Origin: Didymodactylos carnosus
Lineage: Eukaryota > Rotifera > Eurotatoria > Philodinida > Philodinidae
DNA: 64,000 nt
Direction of reading: 5' to 3'
NCBI GenBank assembly: GCA_905250885.1
Contig: CAJNOQ010000029.1
Span: 1-64,000 of the forward strand
The position numbers were made by a program, and so were the translations under genes. Numbering within the stretch: the stretch's first letter is position 1; each line of letters opens with the position of its first letter. Under the pieces are notes generated by a model that was not told the DNA's origin, did no database searches, and was given only the letters and a program-made list of their open reading frames with translations. Below are positions 11,555 to 22,268 of the stretch, piece after piece.

Positions 11555-14500
11555 CCCACTCCTTATGCAACAAATGCTCAGAACAGCGATTATGCTGACT
11601 ATTCAAGTGTCAAAATTCGTAAGTGTAATACTGAGTAATGGCATTAGATTTTGCCTGTGAATCATTTTTTTAGTTTCTCTCATTCAAATTCCACAATATG
11701 AACATTTACAAATACTTATATGTAAAGGAAATGGGTTAACGTCTTTAGCTGGGGTCGAAAATTTGAAACATTTATGGAAACTTGATGTTAGCAATAACGA
11801 GGTTTGATTGAAAGAGGAAAATATATAGCCATCTCAGTATCAATAACAAATAAAATTGAAATTTTTTAGATTCGTATATTACAACATTTGTCTCGTTTTA
11901 TTGCTTTGGGTACATTGATATTGTCGAACAATCAATTACAATGGATTGAATTACAACATATTCGGCATATGTCAATACTTGATTTAAGATTAGATGGAAA
12001 TCATGCTCTTGATTCAGATCCGAACTGTAAATAACGATTATCATGTTAATTTTTAGATTTAATATATCATTTATTCTGCTTTTTAAGACCGTACACATGT
12101 CCTCGATTGTTTGCCAAGAATATGGATGTTGGATGCAATTTTTATTTCAAGTAAGAAAATCTCAAAAATAAAGTAAACTTTTGTTTCAACAATCTTTACT
12201 TTGTTTAGCAATAGAACGGAATCAAGTGGAGGAATTTTTTGTACAGTCCTCATTATCAAATAAACCAGTTGTAAGTGTTCATCTGTGCAGCCCTAAATAA
12301 ATATAAATTAAAAAAATGGTTTATTCGAAACTTTAGCGTCATAAATTATCAAAAGATCAATTTATGCCGACAAATTTGAAAGACCGATCAGTGAATGGGT
12401 TATTTGGGACAAAAGTAAGTTAAGTAAACAAGACATTAGCAAAAATTTGTATATCAATGATTGTATTCGATAGGCTACAGAGTTATTCGCCAAATTTCCT
12501 CAGAACTGTTTTATCAATTCTGGTAAATTTTTTAAAACTGTTTAGTTATTCATTTATTTATATTTATTTTAACATTTAGATCTTGATAAGAAACGGCTAA
12601 AACATCTGTCTTCATGGTTCCAAGATTTATGTCTGACTGAGATGCGTTACACCGACAGGTAAGTTACTCAAATTGAAACATTTTAGTTTCTTACAATTTA
12701 TCTTTTTCTCTGTTTAGACAAGAAGAATTATTACGAGAAAATCGTCATACACTTTATCATATGATGGATTCGAGACAGACACATGTAGAAGAATTTAATA
12801 TGCTACTTATTCTACTTATCGTATGTGTGCTATTTATGTGTTGAACCTGTGCATAATGTTGTCTCTATTTATTTAGACCGATATTTTATTTCAACTTCCA
12901 TCAGATTTACTAAATCATGTTATTGATATCACGAGAATTAACACAATAGGGTAATAGATAGAAGTAAATATTCTAATGATCATTCACTTTTTTCCTTTTA
13001 TTTCTAGAAATATTAATGTACAAAAGATATTTGCTTCAAGTGAATCGTTCAAATGTAAAATTGTATCTCTATTACAAGGTGGTGCCAAAATTGATAGAGA
13101 CGAAAATCATGTATGTAGTTTATTTGTCATTTTTCATATGCTCAGTTGTTTTAACTTTTTGGATTATAGTCGTCTGCGTTTTATGAAAAACTATTTAATA
13201 GTGTTTCTATTGTTCTCTCGAATCATATGCGTCAAATAGACTTATTAAATGCAACAGCATCGCAGGCCTATCCAAGTGTTAGTGCGTAAGTGTATTTATC
13301 TCTCATTCGATTAGAATACAACTATGAGAATTTTGTTTAAACGATCATGACTTTCCAAGACAATTTATGAAATTTACATTTATTCTAGCGTTATGGAGGC
13401 AAAAGCTGTACTCTGTCTTGAAGTTATGCAAGTACTGATCATATGTCCATTATTTTACACGTTGGTTGATAATCCGAGTATGTTGATTTTATTTTAGCTA
13501 ATTCTGATTAAAATTAGCATAAGCAATTCGAAACATATCTAGTTTCAATATTCACATGATGTTATTTTTAGATGTTCATGCGATATTGAAACATGCATTA
13601 GATAAATCACCAGCTTATGGTAGCGTCAAAGAAGTATTACAAAGTTTTAATGCTGAACAGGTATAACAAAGAAAAATATCCTACCTATTTGTAGTAGAAA
13701 TGGAGTCAATTTTGTTTTTAAAGAAAACACCTGAAGAGCAAAAAGAATTGTTGAGTCCAATATTAGGAAATATATTAAAAATGACAATACGTACATTGTC
13801 AACCAAGAGAACAAAGAAGGTAACTGATCCGAATCAAGTGGTAAGTAAACACCGCCAGATTTAACCGGATAAGCATAGAGATAAACTCTATTTATAGGAG
13901 GTACAATTAATAGAAAATGATGCAACAAATCAACAATCAGCAAATGAAGCAAAAATACAAGAGCAATCACCAAGGTTACGTTCAGCTCGAATACCTGGTA
14001 CGTAGTAAAAAAACTTAATCAGTTAATTATATATATGAAATTTTGAAACATTTTATTATTTTTAGCAATTGGTGATAGAATATTAACAGGTCCACAAAGT
14101 TTTGGTCGGATTGTAACATTACCCGATGCTGAAATAGCAATGATTCAATTGGACAATATTCTAGGTAAATGACATTGTACATGCATTTAATAAATTTGTT
14201 TTGTATTTCATTTTTTTTGTAGCAACGAATGGTGCAATGGTTAGTAATGGTGGACTGCCCGATAGTATCAATTATGTTAATATGAATAATTTTGAATGGG
14301 ATGGGATGCGCGATTTTTGGAGGCCAAAGCACGCAATTGGGGACAAGTAAGTTTTGAGAATTTTTATTGAACACTCTAATGATCGAAAATACTGGAATTT
14401 AATAATTCACACAAATTAGAAATGATTATGGTGTAAAAGTAGAAATCAATCTGAATTTTTTTTCCAGAATAACTCTTCAATTGACAACATCAAGAGGAGA

Positions 14501-16406
14501 ATCACCACGTTTGAGTTATTCACATCAATCACAACGAAAATTAAAGGTTATATAGACAATAGAGGTTCTTTCTTTCTTTCTTTATCGAATTGTATTTGTT
14601 ATTTGCAGCCAGTTGATTCTAAACAGAATGGTCATCCGTTAACAACAGAAACTCATGAACGCTCACCACCTGTGCAAAAAGTTTTCGATATGAGTATGTC
14701 TTATCTCACTTTTCTTACTTATTTGTTTAATCTAATTTTGATTTATTTAAAACATTTTTCAGATTTAAATAAAGCCGAGTAAGTTATTTACTATAGCATA
14801 TGTATTAACAAAGACCAACACTTTCGTTTCATTTTCTAGTGAAATGACTATGGAGCGACCGCAACTCCCTACTATCGCTCCTCCACAACCGCCAGTATCA
14901 CCTCCACCTCCGCCAACAAGAAAACACTCGACAAGTCATCTCGATGGATCAGAAACAGACTTAAATTCATCAGTGCTACCACATCAGCATGATGAGAGAA
15001 AAGTAACAACTCCTGAACCGACAATTCCAGAGTACGTCCAAAAAAAACTTGAAATAATTTTAAGTAGTCAATGTATCAATTTTTTCTTAGAGTTGTTGAA
15101 CGTCCACTCTCCGTTCGTATTGTCAAACAAAAGCAAGAAATCCGCGAATCACCTGTTCTAATTGAGTCTATGCTTTTATTATATCCTCCAGAGCAAACAG
15201 CAAATACATTACATGAAACATATGAACAAAATAATATTATGAACGATTATGAACCTCTCCAAACTGTATCTGTTCTCGAAAATACTCATTCATTGTTAAA
15301 TCATAGTGGTTCAAGACGAAATAGTAGTCAACAACGAAAAGTCCATGTACCAGTACAAAATGCCTCGCAATGGTTCAATGGACCGGATCTTCAAAATGAA
15401 CGATCGGGACGTTTAGAAAAAGTTGTTTCATCCATACTGAAAAGATCGTTTCGTCGTCCTCATACCTATGCGTAAGATAATCATAATTCTATTTATTCGT
15501 TTAGATCAATCAATCTAATTTTTAGAATGCCAAAAGTGCCTACGTTAACATCACCGTCTTCCAAAGATCATGCCTTATATAAAGGTAGAATTATTATTTA
15601 AAAGGCAGTATATGAATTTAGCATTCATCTACTAAACAATTTAGGTGTTCGTCCAACAAATTTTCAAGATTTTTGTCTTGAAAGTAATCGTATACCAACA
15701 TTTAATTACAAACAACCATCTACTCCAATGCCACATTTTTCAAAGAACAGGTTGTAAGTAATATATTTTTGTCATTATTAAATCTTTCCGAATTTATTTA
15801 TTAAACTCGTATAAATTGAATGAAGTATTCTGGTATATCTTTAATATTTTTTGAAACTTGGAAACTTATATAAATCTTTGTTAATTTAATTGTCTTTTTG
15901 TATGGGCACAATTTTGAAGCAAAATCTGATCAAGTTCACAGCAGCTTTAAATTTATTGTTCATAATTTATTGAAAATTAATGTAACGTTTCGATATGCCA
16001 AGTATCATCATCAGATAAAGATTACTAAAGTACGACTACACACACTGTACAAGAGAATAAAACTGAATACAAGGGTGAATAGTATAAAGAACAGTAAAAT
16101 TTTATCTTTTCTTTTCTGTCAAAAAGAAGATAAACACGCGTAACACACGCGAAACAGTTGAATATGTGCATATTCAACTGCAAATTCTACGAAACATCGG
16201 AACGTTACATTAATTTTCAATAAATTATGAACAATAAATATAAAGCTGCTGTGAACTTGATCAGATCTTTGTTAATTTGCCTCTTTTTCTAGTATAAGTT
16301 GTATGTATACTGCTGAATTATATATACTGGTTTTTTGTTTAGTTTTCAATCACGATCAAGTGATTTTACTCCACTAACCATTCGTCGAACTCCTACATGG
16401 ATTTAA
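11555..16406 (+). CDS. Large leucine-rich-repeat protein, family not recognised (26 exons, 5' end unresolved)
   Basis: Twenty-six phase-consistent exons, the first traced at 11555-11618 and the last at 16343-16406, give at least 892 residues. The N-terminal quarter holds leucine-rich repeats (LTSLAGVENLKHLWKLDVSNNE, then LGTLILSNNQLQWIEL, LDLRLDGNHAL) closed by a cap-like CLPRIWMLDAIFIS. A long helical middle follows (exons to about 13840). Next comes a compact module at 13990-14346 starting IGDRILTGPQSFGRIV and ending FWRPKHAIGDKITLQL. A proline-rich, probably disordered tail follows (PPQPPVSPPPPP) with RRNS and RRTP motifs. Exon 14763-14778 is only 16 nt. The acceptor at 11554 shows that coding continues upstream, but the initiator exon was not found. 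AATAAA overlaps the region just after the stop (16408). I know no named family with this order, so no function is assigned. Confidence 0.75.
14066..14346 (+). other. SH3-like module within the LRR gene
   Basis: Two exons (14066-14164 and 14223-14346) encode IGDRILTGPQSFGRIVTLPD, a hydrophobic strand AMIQLDNIL, a loop, and a second IGDKITLQ. The G-D-R-V/I-L start followed by a glycine-mediated turn resembles small SH3-like barrels such as CAP-Gly or Tudor-like folds. The resemblance is by eye only. Confidence 0.3.
15925..16265. mobile_element. Hairpin (MITE-like) element inside an LRR-gene intron
   Basis: Arms 15925-15994 and 16196-16265 are inverted copies, about 70 nt each with roughly three mismatches. 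The 200-nt interior carries a perfect palindrome at 16155-16180. An imperfect direct repeat, ATCTTTGTTAATTT, occurs at about 15873 and 16265. It sits in the intron 15754-16342, which is 589 nt against 50-120 nt for most other introns of the gene. A non-autonomous DNA transposon is the simplest reading; the family is unknown. Confidence 0.65.
16155..16180. repeat. 26-bp near-perfect palindrome
   Basis: The arms CAGTTGAATATG and CATATTCAACTG are exact reverse complements around a 2-nt centre (TG). It lies inside the intronic hairpin element. Confidence 0.75.
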
Positions 16407-18131
16407 AAATAAATATTAATGGATATTTTATTATTATTTTCGTCGTATTACATAAGTGCATTTATTTATTAAATGAATTTCCAAAAAAAAGAGAATCAAT
16501 CTCATGATATTTCAAATATGTGATATCTTCACTTTTTTTTTCACCCTACTATGATTTTATCTCTGGATTTAATCCTGGTCATTATGTATTATTTTTTTTG
16601 TAGCTTTCTCTTTTTTTTATGCCTCTTATTTATACCAAAACCTTGCCTTAATCTCATGCTATTTTGTTTTTGGATTTTTTTCTTTTTTTGAGAGAATAAA
16701 CAGTGAACAAATATAGAAATTAAATTTCTATTTGTGAATAGCCAACTGTGTTTCTTTACTAATTCATTTATGAAATCTTTACGTTTCCTCTATCCCGTTT
16801 TACTATGTCGTGGTGTTGTTTGTTTTTGAACTGTGATAATTATTGGATATATTTCGATGAGTGAATTATTATATTAAGGTATATTTTCTTTTCTTTAACT
16901 TTGTATATTTTTTGTATAAAATTGCAGTTTGTGTTTTCTTGATTATTTAACTAACATCGTTGTTGTTAATCATAATAAAACTTTAAAGAAATTTGAAGGC
17001 TATTGAACCAACAATAGGCGGTTACCGTTAATTTTAAATGCTATAATTTCTGAAAGGAAAGATACCTTTCTGATAATCTTGACTGTTTCGTCTAGTCTGA
17101 CACTATTAGCAACTTGTAAATGTACATCATCGATATAAAATAGATCATACTGCACATTTAAATTTAGAGTATCTATCACGTGAAAATTGCAAGTAACATA
17201 CTTACGGTTTTTCAACTAGCAAATTATATTTCTCGAGGACATTAAGGGACCAAATTAACCAAAAGTAGATCAATGAGTCACACATACAAAATTTTCAGGT
17301 GTTTTAATCAAAACAGTTCCAGGTCAATTAAAACTGACATTTAATAACCTATGCATTACCTGTTAACTGTATGAAAACAAATTCTAATTGGCTAAAAAGT
17401 GCCCGTTAACAATTACCATCACTTGTACGTTATTTCACCGTGAATTATGACCTGAAAACATGCATTTAATTGTATATATTTTAAACTGAAGTTCACATCT
17501 GCTTTAACCATTTTCTAATTTAATGTAACAAGAAAAAACTAGCATTTAACGTTAATGTCACTTTTTGACCATTTGCCAACAAATGATGCACCCTTTTGTT
17601 TCGTTATTACGACTAATATAAATATGACGCTGATTCTTTTGAGGAGACTTTTTCGATTCTTCGATTATACAAGTCATCGAAACTTTCTCACGCAGGTAGT
17701 TCTTTGAAACTAGTCCCAGAGGTGGAACCATCATCTAAATATTCAAACTTTTCTTAATTCATTCGGGACTAGCAGATAGTCTTTGTGTGAATCTGAATTT
17801 TTTAATTGAACAGATGAACAGCATTTTCAATGGAGAAAAGTGTGCTTTATAAGATGGATAATACTGTTAGAACAACAAAAATGGAAACACATATCAAGTG
17901 AATTCACAATTGAAATTAATATCATTTTGTGATCAATAGGCAAGGTTAAAAACAGAAATTTAAGAACAACTGCGACTAACATATTATGAATTTTAATCAA
18001 GATTAAACCTAATAATTGCAATTACAACTGGAGTTATCGGAAAATCGATAATCCATATTACATGCCTCTGCTAAGTAGAACAAAAATATAGTTGATCATT
18101 ATGTAATTCTTGTAAGACTTAAACGACCCTC
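16407..18131. other. Intergenic spacer between LRR gene and hexosaminidase
   Basis: Includes the LRR-gene 3' UTR (AATAAA at 16408-16413 and further AT-rich signals). Short open frames at 17000-17215 and 17827-18021 on the minus strand show no motif. Otherwise I see nothing. Confidence 0.5.
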
Positions 18132-18481
18132 TTACATAATAATCTACACCAGAAAGTTGTGGTCACTATTATTTTTTCCATTTAAATAGTGTTTTTTATT
18201 CTATCAGACATTCTATGGTGTTCAGTCGGCGTGACATCCACACATCGGACTAAACAAAATAATAAAAACAGATAGAAGATACCTTTAAACTTGTATCATA
18301 TCTATTTTACATAATAATCTACACCAGAAAGTTGTGGTCACATTTTTATTTTTTCCATTTAAATAGTGTTTTTTATCCTACCAGACATTCTATGTTGTTC
18401 AGTCGGCATGACATTCACACATCGGACTAGACAAAATAATAAAAACAGATAGAAGATATCTTTAAACTTATATCATATCTG
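18132..18481. repeat. Tandem duplication, two copies of 175 bp
   Basis: Copy 1 spans 18132-18306 and copy 2 about 18307-18481. They differ at only a handful of positions and begin with TTACATAATAATCTACACC. The array ends about 85 bp before the beta-hexosaminidase ATG, so it lies in that gene's promoter or 5' UTR. The similarity implies a fairly recent duplication. Confidence 0.9.
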
Positions 18482-18565
18482 CTTATCAGAATAGCGAAAT
18501 TTCTTATTACTAAGACAAAACTCTCTTAACTAAAAGCAACTGTGGGTGTAGTGTTATAATTCAAA

Positions 18566-21500
18566 ATGAACAACGTGTTCTTTAAACTAATCGTTGGACT
18601 GGTCTTAGTTTCTCTTAATACCTCCTTTATAACTTATATTGAAGTCAAATATCCATTACGGGTAAGTTGAGATATTTTTATTTCATACAGGATGTTCTTT
18701 GAATTTATATTTTAGGGTAAAGCAGCAAGCCCCAATGCTGTTTGGCCTCAACCTCAATTAATGAATGCTGACAATGATCTGGTTTATATAGATCCAAAAT
18801 ATTTTATTGTTTATTCGAACTTGGAACGTTGTGATATTATTCGAAAAGCAATCGAACGATATCGACCAATATTTTTTCCACCGAAATTGACAATAAATAA
18901 GGCTCAAACACAGAATATTTTGACGTCTGCTTACATTCGAGTCAATTCGCGAATTTGTGAGAAATATCCATCATTGAAAGACGACGAATCATGTATATTG
19001 ACATTTTTATCTACTACTCTCCTTTTCGTTATTGTTTTGTGTTTTTTCTCATTTAGATAATATTTCTATTGCCGAATCATATGCAACAATATCCGCTAAT
19101 AGTGTCTGGGGAGCTCTTCATGGTTTAGAAACATTTTCACAATTACTTTTCATAACTGACAATAATCAAGTAACACCAGATCGTCGCATTTTTAAAAATA
19201 ATGTAAAAATTTGACTTTTGTATTCTTCTAGTTGGCTGTAAATGCTACTCTTGATATCAATGACTCGCCAAGATTTCCTTACCGTGGAGTATTACTTGAT
19301 ACTGCTCGTCATTATTTACCTGTCCCAATAATGAAGAAACATTTGGTGAGATCATACAAAATAATGAACGGCAAGTGCAACTATAATTTTTCTGTTCTAA
19401 TATTAGGATACGATGGTATATAACAAATTTAATGTATTACATTGGCATATTGTTGATGATCAGTCTTTTCCATATGTGAGCAAGAAATTTCCAAAATTAT
19501 CCCAAAAGGTAAGAGAAAACTACATAATGATCATTTCATATCGGTAACTTTTAACAAATTTAGGGTGCTTATTCGCCTTATCACATCTATACAGCAGGAG
19601 ATGTACAGGACATAATTGAACATGCACGATTACGTGGTATCCGAGTTATTCCAGAATTTGATACACCCGGTCATACGAAATCATGGGGTAACGCTTTTCC
19701 AGGTAATGTAGTATTTTATTGTCCATTTTAGAGTATAAGACGGATGGATAGTTTTGAATATTTGAACAGAATAGATATTTTGTAACGGAGACCTGATCTA
19801 ACAGAGTAAGGAAAAAGTTCAAAGCACCGCATAGGGGTGGCGCACCTCATTGGTCTTTTATCGAATTGCAATAGATTGTTATCTGGAACGGATGGCTTCT
19901 ACAATTCTATGCGAGTTCAAGATCTTATCTATCATTGCTCTAGAATGTCGGTAGTTTTCGAAAGAGTCTCAGGATCGAACATAGATCTTAGCAGTGTCAG
20001 AAACAAGTTTGTCAATTATGCTGTAGTGACAACGTTTGTTTTTAGAAACGCGAAAAAAGCTGGCTATATTCGTGCGAAAATAAGAGTTAGATGTTAGATT
20101 TTATACCTAGCTCAGTGAAAATCTCGTAACTCACAGAAAATCAGTTGAAAACCCTTGAGAATTAGGAGATTTCTGATGTCGAACTTGTAGAAGTCATCCA
20201 TTTGAGATACAAATCTATTGCAATTTGATCAAATGACTAATGAGGTACGATGATTTGGATTTGAGTTTTCTCATTACTCGATTAAATCAGATCAGATCGT
20301 CATTACAAAATGACGAAAACCGTAAGTTAACATCCCAAAATGTCCAGCTGTTTCATATTAAGTACTTTTATAAAAGTCAACTAAAAGGGATGTGTTAATC
20401 TATCTTAGAGTATTTAACTACCTGTTATAATGGCACGACTCCTAATGTAGCAGTTTATTCTGTCCATGGTGAAAGTGAAATATTTAATCCGATAAATAAA
20501 CAAGTTTATTCATTTATGAAAACGTTTCTGAAAGAAATTAGCGATACATTCCCTGATCCTTATATTCATTTGGGAATGGATGAAGTTTATAAAGATTGTT
20601 GGTGAGTCTAATAGCAGCGGCTTTTTTTCTCAAGCTATTGAAAAATTATTTATCGTTTAGGCTTTCGAATCCTGACATTAGACAGTGGATGGAGACAAAT
20701 AAAATGAAAAATGGTACAGATTTGATGGACTATTATTCGTCAGCAGTACTTGATATCGTAAAAAGTTTAAATGCAAAACCAATGGTTTGGCAAGACGTTT
20801 ATGATGATGGTGTAAAGGTGAGTTTGTTGCTTCGCAGTAGAGTCCTGCGAGACAAACTTTTCTGTTCTCCCGAGCCCGAAAATAAATATTTTTGTCCCGT
20901 CCCGTAAGCCCCAAAGAACTGTAAACGAAGTTTTAGATATGAAACATCTCAAGTTTAAATCCAGACTATTTCGCCTCTTCGCGTTAATTTTGTATCAGTT
21001 ATTATAAAATACGGTTTTGACTTGAGTTTCATATTAATTTGAGTTTCATATTAATTGGAGCTAATTTTAGAATTTTATTCTACAAAACTTGATATTTCGA
21101 CCATTCACGGTCATCGTCAAAAGTGAAAATGTACACGAAAGATTTTGATTTTTACATTTTACAATTCTCACACGTTCAAGAACAGGTAAACTTTCCCCTG
21201 TGACGAAACGATTAAATGATCATGAGTTACTCCTCACCCAAACATTGATAAAAGGTAATCCAAAACAAGCGGTACTCGCAAAGCCCGCCATTGGTAGACA
21301 TTATCAGGCGACTGGATCCCGTCTGTCTCACGGGATGGGGTTCGGGGCTGCCCCATAGGAGTCTAGTTCGTAGTAGAAACATGTTACACAGAAATAAATT
21401 CCAGTTTGATATAGGAGATAATTGTAGCGTTACTAGAATTTACGGCCTCAATTGTTATGTTTTTTTATAAAATTATCGAAAAAGCACATGTATTTTAGAC

Positions 21501-22268
21501 TTAATGCTTAGGTGTTAATTCAATAGAGCACAAGCCGATAGTTGGGATCTTCTTCCCATATTCTTTAACTATTTTCATTTCTAGTTGGATTCTGAAGCAA
21601 TCATTGAAATTTGGAAAGATACAAGTTTATTGCCTGAAGCCGAGCCATGGTCTTATTATCTAAGCAAAGTGACATCCGACGGATATTATGCTGTTCTTGC
21701 AGCGTGGTATCTTAATATGATATCATATGGGAAATATAATACCAATGACTCCGTTATGAATTTAGAATTTTTCAAATATTATAACGTTGATCCATTTACA
21801 AATTTTACAGGTAAACAGTTGAATCTTAAAAGACAGGATTAAATACCATAAAATTGTAATTTCAGGCGATGCTGAGGCACGAAAACGTTTGATTGGTGGT
21901 GAAGCAGCGTTATGGGCAGGTAATGCAAATAATTTACGTTATATTTATCTTTCATTGTTGATATTATTTCAGAATTTGTTGATGGTACAAATTCACTAAG
22001 TCGATTTTGGCCTCGTGCGTCAGCTGTGGCCGAAAGATTATGGAGTTCAGAAGATGTGAAAGATCCGGAAGACGCTCAATTTCGTTTAGATGTTCATCGT
22101 TGTCGTTTGTTAAGGTGATATTTCTAACCGCCATTTGTACGTTCTTAAATTTTCTCTTTTTTCTTCAGACGTGGTATACCGGCTCAACCAATACTTGATG
22201 GATTCTGTGGTAGTTATGAACCAGGAATGGTACATAGTATGATTAACGATTCAGCATTTAATTATTAA
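18566..22268 (+). CDS. Beta-hexosaminidase (HEXA/HEXB type, GH20)
   Basis: Twelve exons (18566-18661, 18716-18992, 19057-19169, 19232-19345, 19407-19508, 19564-19702, 20409-20601, 20661-20817, 21585-21810, 21866-21919, 21973-22114, 22169-22268) give exactly 570 residues. The family removes terminal beta-GlcNAc or GalNAc from glycoconjugates in the lysosome. A hydrophobic N-terminus ([13 protein letters not shown]) is a signal peptide. The N-terminal GH20b domain is followed by the GH20 barrel: [46 protein letters not shown], then the catalytic Asp338-Glu339 in [16 protein letters not shown] and [12 protein letters not shown]. All expected active-site blocks are present. The residue before the catalytic Asp is Met instead of the usual Gly. 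Introns 6 (706 nt) and 8 (767 nt) are far longer than the rest. AATAAA occurs at 22309. Confidence 0.95.
19703..20408. other. Enlarged intron 6 of beta-hexosaminidase
   Basis: This 706-nt intron contains a run of 86 open codons at about 19837-20097 with no recognisable motif. Its composition is less AT-rich than that of the short introns. Probably old inserted DNA; I cannot identify a family. Confidence 0.4.
20818..21584. other. Enlarged intron 8 of beta-hexosaminidase, probable insertion
   Basis: A 767-nt intron with two GC-rich patches: one rich in CCCGAGCCCG / GTCCCGTCCCG at 20870-20908, and one around 21280-21370 with an ATCCCGT ... ACGGGAT stem. These differ sharply from the surrounding AT-rich introns. 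Unclassified mobile DNA is likely. Confidence 0.4.

Noticed and set aside
13647-14374. Minus-strand frames of 108 and 115 codons
   Set aside because: They are antisense to well-supported exons and introns of the LRR gene.
20678-20952. Minus-strand frames opposite hexosaminidase exon 8
   Set aside because: Antisense by-products of a clear GH20 exon and the intron beside it.
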